Shown: in pieces, positions 1-4,759 of the stretch
Layout: every line of letters starts with the position of its first letter
Numbering within the stretch: the stretch's first letter is position 1
NCBI GenBank assembly: GCA_004356555.1
Contig: SMWY01000055.1
Location: 1-7,395, forward strand
Length of the DNA stretch: 7,395 bases
From: Candidatus Dadabacteria bacterium
Lineage (GTDB): Bacteria > Desulfobacterota_D > UBA1144 > Nemesobacterales > UBA2774
Direction: 5' to 3'
Notes under the pieces: generated by a model
What the model was told of the DNA's origin: nothing
Seen by the model: only the letters and a program-made list of their open reading frames with translations
Database searches by the model: none
Made by a program: the position numbers and the translations under genes

Positions 1-232
1 AGTGCTTAATCTTACTCAGTCTATGGCGGATGAGTTAGCTGAATATAATATAAATGTAAACGCTATTATCCCAGGCACTATTAACACTCCTACAAATAGA
101 AAGGATATGCCCAAGGCGGACCAAGCGAAGTGGGTAAAGCCAAAAGAGATTGCGGAGGTGATTACATTTCTATGCTCCAAGAAAGGCGACCCAATTAGCG
201 GAGCCGCTGTACCTGTATACGGAAAGACTTAA
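1..232 (+). CDS. Short-chain dehydrogenase/reductase, C-terminal fragment
   Basis: This is the last 76 or so codons of an SDR-family NAD(P)-dependent oxidoreductase; the 5' part lies left of the window. The GTG at base 2 is an internal Val codon, not a start. The visible part begins in the helix after the family's YxxxK active site (pattern VLNLTQSMADELAEYNINVN), so the catalytic Tyr and Lys should lie only a few codons outside. It continues with the conserved loop NAIIPGTINTPTNR, where the Pro-Gly pair and the Thr contact the cofactor in this family. It ends with a 'WVKPKEIAEVITFLCS...ISGAAVPVYGKT' tail: the usual helix, then the G-x-x-(I/V)-P-V-(Y/D)-G strand that closes the fold. The substrate cannot be told from this piece. 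It is convergent with the PDH operon, so no functional link is implied. The SDR family call is secure; the exact function is unknown. Confidence 0.88.
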   Translation, partial: VLNLTQSMADELAEYNINVNAIIPGTINTPTNRKDMPKADQAKWVKPKEIAEVITFLCSKKGDPISGAAVPVYGKT

Positions 233-264
233 GATGCTTTTAGGTTCTTAATTATTAATAGAGT

Positions 265-1773
265 TCAAGTGCTAACTTCAGACCTGTCGCCCATTATTGT
301 GTCTAAGAGATACTGTCCAAATTCTGATGCGGTTTTTATATCTTCTTTTGAGATTTCGACGTTGTTTAGATATTGGAGCCTTAGAACGTCCGAGTCGGAG
401 TATTCAGGGATTATATATCCAAAGAAGAACCCGAGTTCGCGGAGTCGGGAAGCAATATATCCTGTCCCCTTTTTATTTAAAGGCAGGTCGACGTAAATAC
501 AATCAATTCTCTCTAGACAAAGCTGCTTTAGATGGAAATGAATTTCATCAAAAGTAGCTTTGCCATATTTATAGACCGTGATTATCCCCTGGTTGTGGTC
601 TGAGCGGATAGATACTTTTATATGACCATTCCCTTTTTCAGAGTACTTCGATTTTTTATTTTCTGAAATAAATTTTCTTTCATACCTAATCCGACTATAG
701 ATTGTTTCAATTATCTCTTGATATACTTCTGGCACATAAACTTTAGCAGGCTTACTTTTGAGTATAGGAGTAAACATGAGAGCTATAGATTGTCGTCTTG
801 GCTTGTCATCTTCAGATATATTTTGAAATGAAACAGTACCCGGGCTGTAACCCAGCAAAAATCCCGTTTCGCATGAGCCCAGTTCAAGGCTTCCCTTCTG
901 GCTGTAAGGGTGAACCGTTACCGCTTCTCCGTAAACTCCTACTACTCCTCGAGAGGCGGCATGCTCGGTTAAATAAGTTTTCATTTTTGGAAAAACACCT
1001 TGTCCACGGTAGCGTGGATCAACAACGGCTTCTCCTGATTCACCAACTTTGGCGCCGGGTTTACTGAAAATAAGAGCAAGGTGGCCTATCAGCTCCCCGT
1101 CGCTGCTGTAAGCACCACATGATGACATTACATCTGCATGGAGGCGGGCTTCTATCTGCTCTGGATAATACATAAATTCGTTTGCGTAAGTGTAACCGTA
1201 ACACTTATAAACTAACCTCACCAGTTCGTGAACTTTATTGTGTTTGAAAATATCTATCTTGATTTCAGCATCAGGGCCAACCGGCTCTACTTTTAAATGG
1301 TTATGATGCTCTGAGATATCCATCTCATCTCTTATGTCAGAAGCAGGCAGATTCTTCACTATCTCTGTCCTGTTTCCCTGATTTCCCAAAGCATAAAAAT
1401 GAACTTGATCGGCATAGCCTTTGGATAGATAGGATTTGAATCTCTTGTCTTCCCCGTGCTCCATTTTCTCGTAATCAAACGGGAGTCCTTTGTCCTCAAA
1501 AGCAATTACAAAAGAGTGAAGACGTTTAGATATTATTAAATCGATAGGTTGGCATGTATCACCGCCGAAGCCGAATTTTACAATGTTCCCGAATATATCT
1601 ATAAGTACTTTGTCTAGGTTTGCAGTGTCTTTCTTAGAAAGCCCGCTTACATATGCTATATCGCTGACCATATCGACGATAGCTTTTAAATAGCGGTCTT
1701 CAGGAAGTATGCTAAGGCGCGCTATTTCCTGTTCAGATGAATTTTCTTGAGAGTGTTCTGAATTTTTGCTCAT
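265..1773 (-). CDS. HATPase (anti-sigma/RsbW-like) - GNAT acetyltransferase fusion protein
   Basis: This is a multidomain protein of 502 aa from the chosen ATG. Residues ~17-145 resemble a GHKL/HATPase domain of the RsbW/SpoIIAB anti-sigma class. The N-box-like segment LDKVLIDIFGNIVKFGFGG keeps the Asn (N63) but has Asp (D59) for the usual Glu, and a G1-like FEDKGLPFD has D94 and G96. The glycine-rich G2 lid (GLGL in the family) is eroded to KSYLSKGYADQV (113-124). Residues ~169-322 form a GNAT domain with acetyl-CoA motif A, VDPRYRGQGVFPKM (RxxGxG, R254 to G259). Residues ~362-494 are a third region ending with GFFFGYIIPEY and VLRLQYLNN, perhaps a degenerate second GNAT-like fold. No signal peptide or membrane segment is seen, so it is probably cytoplasmic. 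An upstream in-frame ATG at 1827 would overlap lpdA by 44 bases, and those 18 residues would be read from lpdA codons in another frame. I prefer 1773, 10 bases after the lpdA stop. Neither start has a good Shine-Dalgarno, which suggests coupling to lpdA translation. The target and role are unknown. Confidence 0.82.
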   Translation of the reverse strand: MSKNSEHSQENSSEQEIARLSILPEDRYLKAIVDMVSDIAYVSGLSKKDTANLDKVLIDIFGNIVKFGFGGDTCQPIDLIISKRLHSFVIAFEDKGLPFDYEKMEHGEDKRFKSYLSKGYADQVHFYALGNQGNRTEIVKNLPASDIRDEMDISEHHNHLKVEPVGPDAEIKIDIFKHNKVHELVRLVYKCYGYTYANEFMYYPEQIEARLHADVMSSCGAYSSDGELIGHLALIFSKPGAKVGESGEAVVDPRYRGQGVFPKMKTYLTEHAASRGVVGVYGEAVTVHPYSQKGSLELGSCETGFLLGYSPGTVSFQNISEDDKPRRQSIALMFTPILKSKPAKVYVPEVYQEIIETIYSRIRYERKFISENKKSKYSEKGNGHIKVSIRSDHNQGIITVYKYGKATFDEIHFHLKQLCLERIDCIYVDLPLNKKGTGYIASRLRELGFFFGYIIPEYSDSDVLRLQYLNNVEISKEDIKTASEFGQYLLDTIMGDRSEVST

Positions 1774-1783
1774 AGTTGAAGTT

Positions 1784-3214
1784 CTATTTTTCTCTTTTGG
1801 GTTTATACATGTGTGTGCTAAGACCATAGTAAACTTCAGCCGATTCCATAACAGTTTCAGATAAAGTAGGATGAGCGTGTATCGTAAGCTCGATATCAGA
1901 GGCGAGGGCCGACATTTCGATTGCTAAAACACCTTCGGCAATAAGCTCTCCTGCCCCAGACCCTACAATGCCCATACCGAGTACTCTCTGGGTTTGTGGA
2001 TCTATAATGAGCTTTGTCACGCCGTCATTTCTATTAAGTGTTGTAGCGCGTCCTGAGGCTCCCCATGGGAACCTGGCTACTTTCACCTTTATATTTTTTT
2101 CTTTTGCTTCAGTCTCAGTCAGTCCGCACCAGGCGATCTCAGGATCTGTAAATACGACAGCAGGAATAGCGTTGGGTTCAAAGACCCTGTTCTTTCCGGC
2201 GAGCACTTGTGCTACAACGCGCCCTTCATGTGTGGCTTTGTGGGCTAACATTGGCTCTCCTGCGACGTCTCCAATTGCAAATATATTGGGATCAGACGTT
2301 CTTCTCTGCCCGTCAATTTCTATAAAGCCTTTCTTATCAATTTGGACCTTTGTGTTTTCCAATCCCAGGTTTTCTGAGTTGGGTCTTCGTCCTACTGATA
2401 CAAGTACTTTGTCAAATATCAGCTCGTCTTTCTCTATCTCGTTACCCTCAAATTTAACTTGTAAGCCCTTTTTAGTCTCTTTAATGTCTACAACTTTGGT
2501 GTTGAGCATAATCGACTCATAATTTTGCGCAGAGCTTTTTTGGAGCACCCTTACCAAGTCTCTATCGACCTCCTGCATAAGCCCTGAGGTCATTTCAACT
2601 ACAGAAACTTTTGTTCCTAAAGCCGCGTATACTGTCCCAAGTTCAAGGCCAATGTAACCCCCTCCAACGACAAGCATGGTGTTGGGAATTACGGGCAAAT
2701 CAAGGGCTGAGGTTGAATCCAGTAAATGAGGAGAATCATTTGGGAACGTGGGAATCTTAGCCGGACGAGAGCCAGTTGCAATTACTGCGTACTCAAATTT
2801 CAACTTTTCCGTAGTGCCGTCGGCCTTTTTTATTTCAAGAGTGCTTGAATCTAAGAAAGTCGCCCTACCCTGTATGTAAACGACTTTTCTCTGTCTGGAT
2901 AATATACCTAGGCCGCCTACTAATTTTTGTACAACTTGATTCTTCCAATCTCGTAATTTATCTAAGTCAATTTTAGGCTTAGAGTACGTTATTCCCCAGT
3001 GTGCGGAATGTTTGGCTTCTGAAATAACTTTAGCGGTGTGAAGTAGCGCTTTAGAGGGAATGCAGCCTCTGTAGAGGCATACTCCGCCCGGATTATCCTC
3101 AGGATCTATCATTGTGACCTGAAGTCCTAGGTCAGCAGCTAAAAATGCAGCAGGGTAACCTCCCGGGCCGGCTCCAATGATAGCTACTTGTGTTGTGTTT
3201 TCAGCCTTGCTCAT
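1784..3214 (-). CDS. lpdA: Dihydrolipoyl dehydrogenase (E3 of the PDH complex)
   Basis: This FAD flavoenzyme reoxidises dihydrolipoamide on E2 and passes the electrons to NAD+. At 476 aa it is of normal family length (E. coli Lpd 474). Visible motifs are: N-terminal FAD dinucleotide fold GAGPGGY (G14, G16, G19); redox disulfide GGVCLYRGCIPSKALLH with C46 and C51; NAD-binding fold VVGGGYIGLELG (G184 to G189), whose second strand ends at E207, as expected for NAD rather than NADP; second FAD motif IFAIGDVAGEPMLAHKA (311-326); and the C-terminal dimer-domain acid-base pair in HAHPTLSE (H448 and E453). The residues between the cysteines are Leu-Tyr-Arg-Gly rather than the Leu-Asn-Val-Gly of E. 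coli. It starts at ATG 3214, 31 bases after the aceF stop, with a modest purine-rich GATGAGA upstream. It sits directly behind aceF, so it most likely serves PDH; it could also serve 2-oxoglutarate dehydrogenase or glycine cleavage if it is the only E3 in the genome. Confidence 0.97.
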   Translation of the reverse strand: MSKAENTTQVAIIGAGPGGYPAAFLAADLGLQVTMIDPEDNPGGVCLYRGCIPSKALLHTAKVISEAKHSAHWGITYSKPKIDLDKLRDWKNQVVQKLVGGLGILSRQRKVVYIQGRATFLDSSTLEIKKADGTTEKLKFEYAVIATGSRPAKIPTFPNDSPHLLDSTSALDLPVIPNTMLVVGGGYIGLELGTVYAALGTKVSVVEMTSGLMQEVDRDLVRVLQKSSAQNYESIMLNTKVVDIKETKKGLQVKFEGNEIEKDELIFDKVLVSVGRRPNSENLGLENTKVQIDKKGFIEIDGQRRTSDPNIFAIGDVAGEPMLAHKATHEGRVVAQVLAGKNRVFEPNAIPAVVFTDPEIAWCGLTETEAKEKNIKVKVARFPWGASGRATTLNRNDGVTKLIIDPQTQRVLGMGIVGSGAGELIAEGVLAIEMSALASDIELTIHAHPTLSETVMESAEVYYGLSTHMYKPKREK

Positions 3215-3245
3215 AATTATCTCATCATGTAATAGTTAAGATGAT

Positions 3246-4667
3246 CTAGCCTTCCAGCGGTAGTTTAAAAGGCTCTTCGAGCGCTTCTATTACCCAGCGT
3301 AAAAACCTTACGGCATCCGCTCCATCTATTAAGCGGTGATCATAAGAAAGAGACAGTGGGAGCATGAGTCTGGGTTTGAAATCTCCGTCTATGTAGACAG
3401 GTTCAACAGCGGAGCGTGAAATACCAAGTATGGCAACTTCGGGGGCGTTTAGTACAGGTGAGAAATATGTACCGCCCAGCCCGCCTAAATTGCTTATTGT
3501 AAAAGTGCCTCCCTGAAGTTCGTCTACAGAGATTTTTTTATTCCTTGCTTTTTCAGACAATTTGGTGAGCTCAACAGACAATTTAGTTATATTCTTTTTA
3601 TTTACGTTTTTTATTACAGGCACAAGGAGACCCCTATCTGTATCTACGGCTACTCCAATGTTGTAATACTTTTTGTATAGGATTTCTCCATTTCCCATAT
3701 CCACACTCGCGTTGAATTGAGGAAAGACTTTAAGGGCAGAGGCAATTACTTTGAGGATAATAGAAGTCATTGTTAATTTGCCTCCCGCTTTTGCTACTTC
3801 CTGACCAAATTCTTTTCTAAGCTTTTCTAGCTCGGTTATGTCAGCTTTGTCATATTGCGTTACATGAGGTGCTGTCCATGCCTCGGTAAGACGCTCTGCT
3901 GTGAGCCTTCTAACCTTAGACATCGGGGTACGTTCTATCTCTCCCCATTTGTCCGTCTCTGAAGTACCTTCAAGCTCCTGTCTTTTTATTTTTGTAGGGT
4001 CAAGAGTTTGTTTTTCACTTATGGATTTAGGCTCTTTCCCCGGCGCATAATCTCTGACGTCTTGTTGCGATAATCGCCCTCCAGGACCTGAGCCTGATAC
4101 CAGATTTATATCCACTCCAAGCTCTCTTGCTAATCTCCTTACTGATGGTGAAGCGGGTACTTTTTTGTTAGATACAAGTTCTGCCTTATCTGAGGCAATT
4201 TGCTGTCCCTTCCCTTCTTTTAAAACTGGGCTGGGTTTTTCTTTGTCTGGAAATAATTCGAGTGGTTCGTCTACTATTTTGCTATCTATGTTTTCATTCA
4301 CTTTAGGTTCAGGATCAGCATCCATCTCTTCTTCAACTTCTTTCTCCGCTAGCTTCTCAATTTCCTCATCTTCACTTTCGGCTATCTCAGTACTAGCCTT
4401 TTTGAGCTCCTGATCTGTAGCATTTCCTGCACCATCTTCAATAGTGACTAAAAGCTGGCCGACTTTGATTGTATCACCCTCTTTTACATGGACTTCCTTG
4501 ATAATTCCAGCAGCGGGTGCCGGAATTTCAATTGCGGCTTTATCCGTCTCGATTTCTAAAAGAGGCTGATCCTCTGCTACTTTATCTCCAGCCGATACAA
4601 ATACACCTATTACATCCCCTGTTTCGATATCTTCCCCGAGATCGGGCAGCTTGTATTCAATCGTCAT
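3246..4667 (-). CDS. aceF: Dihydrolipoamide acetyltransferase (E2 of the PDH complex)
   Basis: This is the core enzyme of PDHc; it carries the acetyl group on a lipoyl arm and transfers it to CoA. It has 473 aa. Domains in order: one lipoyl domain (1-77) with the lipoylation site EIETDKAAIEI, K43; a long charged linker (78-170); the peripheral-subunit (E1/E3)-binding domain (~171-207), ASPSVRRLARELGVDINLV followed by GSGPGGRLSQQDV; and the catalytic acetyltransferase domain (~245-473) with the signature SYDHRLIDGADAVRFL (H444, D448, G449). E. coli AceF has three lipoyl domains and Ala/Pro-rich linkers. Here there is one lipoyl domain, and the linker is strongly acidic: 15 of residues 93-122 are Asp or Glu. 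The single in-frame ATG at 4667 has a good ribosome binding site. It lies between the E1 and E3 genes and so is assigned to PDH, rather than to the 2-oxoglutarate or branched-chain complexes, whose E2 proteins look similar. Confidence 0.96.
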   Translation of the reverse strand: MTIEYKLPDLGEDIETGDVIGVFVSAGDKVAEDQPLLEIETDKAAIEIPAPAAGIIKEVHVKEGDTIKVGQLLVTIEDGAGNATDQELKKASTEIAESEDEEIEKLAEKEVEEEMDADPEPKVNENIDSKIVDEPLELFPDKEKPSPVLKEGKGQQIASDKAELVSNKKVPASPSVRRLARELGVDINLVSGSGPGGRLSQQDVRDYAPGKEPKSISEKQTLDPTKIKRQELEGTSETDKWGEIERTPMSKVRRLTAERLTEAWTAPHVTQYDKADITELEKLRKEFGQEVAKAGGKLTMTSIILKVIASALKVFPQFNASVDMGNGEILYKKYYNIGVAVDTDRGLLVPVIKNVNKKNITKLSVELTKLSEKARNKKISVDELQGGTFTISNLGGLGGTYFSPVLNAPEVAILGISRSAVEPVYIDGDFKPRLMLPLSLSYDHRLIDGADAVRFLRWVIEALEEPFKLPLEG

Positions 4668-4759
4668 TTAGTCCTACCTTATAAATTATTTCTTGATACT
4701 AAATTATATCTTTTATAAAGGCTTCTTGACACCAATTCCCGAGCCCCGAATTTTCACTA
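4668..4759 (-). promoter_or_regulatory. aceE-aceF spacer with a possible weak internal promoter
   Basis: This 92-base spacer is the longest gap in the operon (the others are 10 and 31 bases). On the minus strand it contains a perfect -10-like TATAAT at 4708-4703, about 35 bases before the aceF ATG. At the expected 17-base spacing the -35 position reads TGTCAA, a poor match; the better-looking TTGGTG is 21 bases away, which is too far. The spacer is AT-rich near aceF, where such a hexamer can occur by chance. No hairpin plus T-tract and no small ORF is evident. I regard it as an untranslated intercistronic region that might hold a secondary promoter for aceF-lpdA and the fourth gene. Confidence 0.2.
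4672..4679 (-). promoter_or_regulatory. Ribosome binding site of aceF
   Basis: Read on the minus strand, the bases before the aceF ATG are AAGGTAGGACTAA. The AGGA lies about 5 bases and the AAGG about 9 bases upstream of the ATG, giving a good Shine-Dalgarno match. It is the strongest in the window and fixes the aceF start at 4667. By contrast lpdA has only a modest one and the fourth gene has none. Confidence 0.7.

Noticed and set aside
248..258. TTAATTATTAA near-palindrome in the convergent gap
   Set aside because: It is AT-only with no loop length for a hairpin, and is likely chance in an AT-rich gap.
1968..2522. 184-codon plus-strand open frame opposite lpdA
   Set aside because: It lies wholly antisense to a clearly coding, full-length lpdA. 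Its translation is Ser/Thr-rich without a recognisable domain, as expected of a mirror frame.
4165..4413. Serine-rich plus-strand open frame opposite aceF
   Set aside because: The Ser/Phe-rich content is the reverse complement of the Glu-rich codons of the E2 acidic linker, so it is a shadow rather than a gene.
4726..4731. Perfect TTGACA on the plus strand in the aceE-aceF spacer
   Set aside because: No -10-like hexamer lies at 16-18 bases downstream, and it would drive only antisense transcription into aceE.
4734..4752. Imperfect palindrome AATTC...GAATT just after the aceE stop
   Set aside because: Only 5 outer base pairs match, the interior does not pair well, and no T-tract follows, so it is not a credible terminator or operator.
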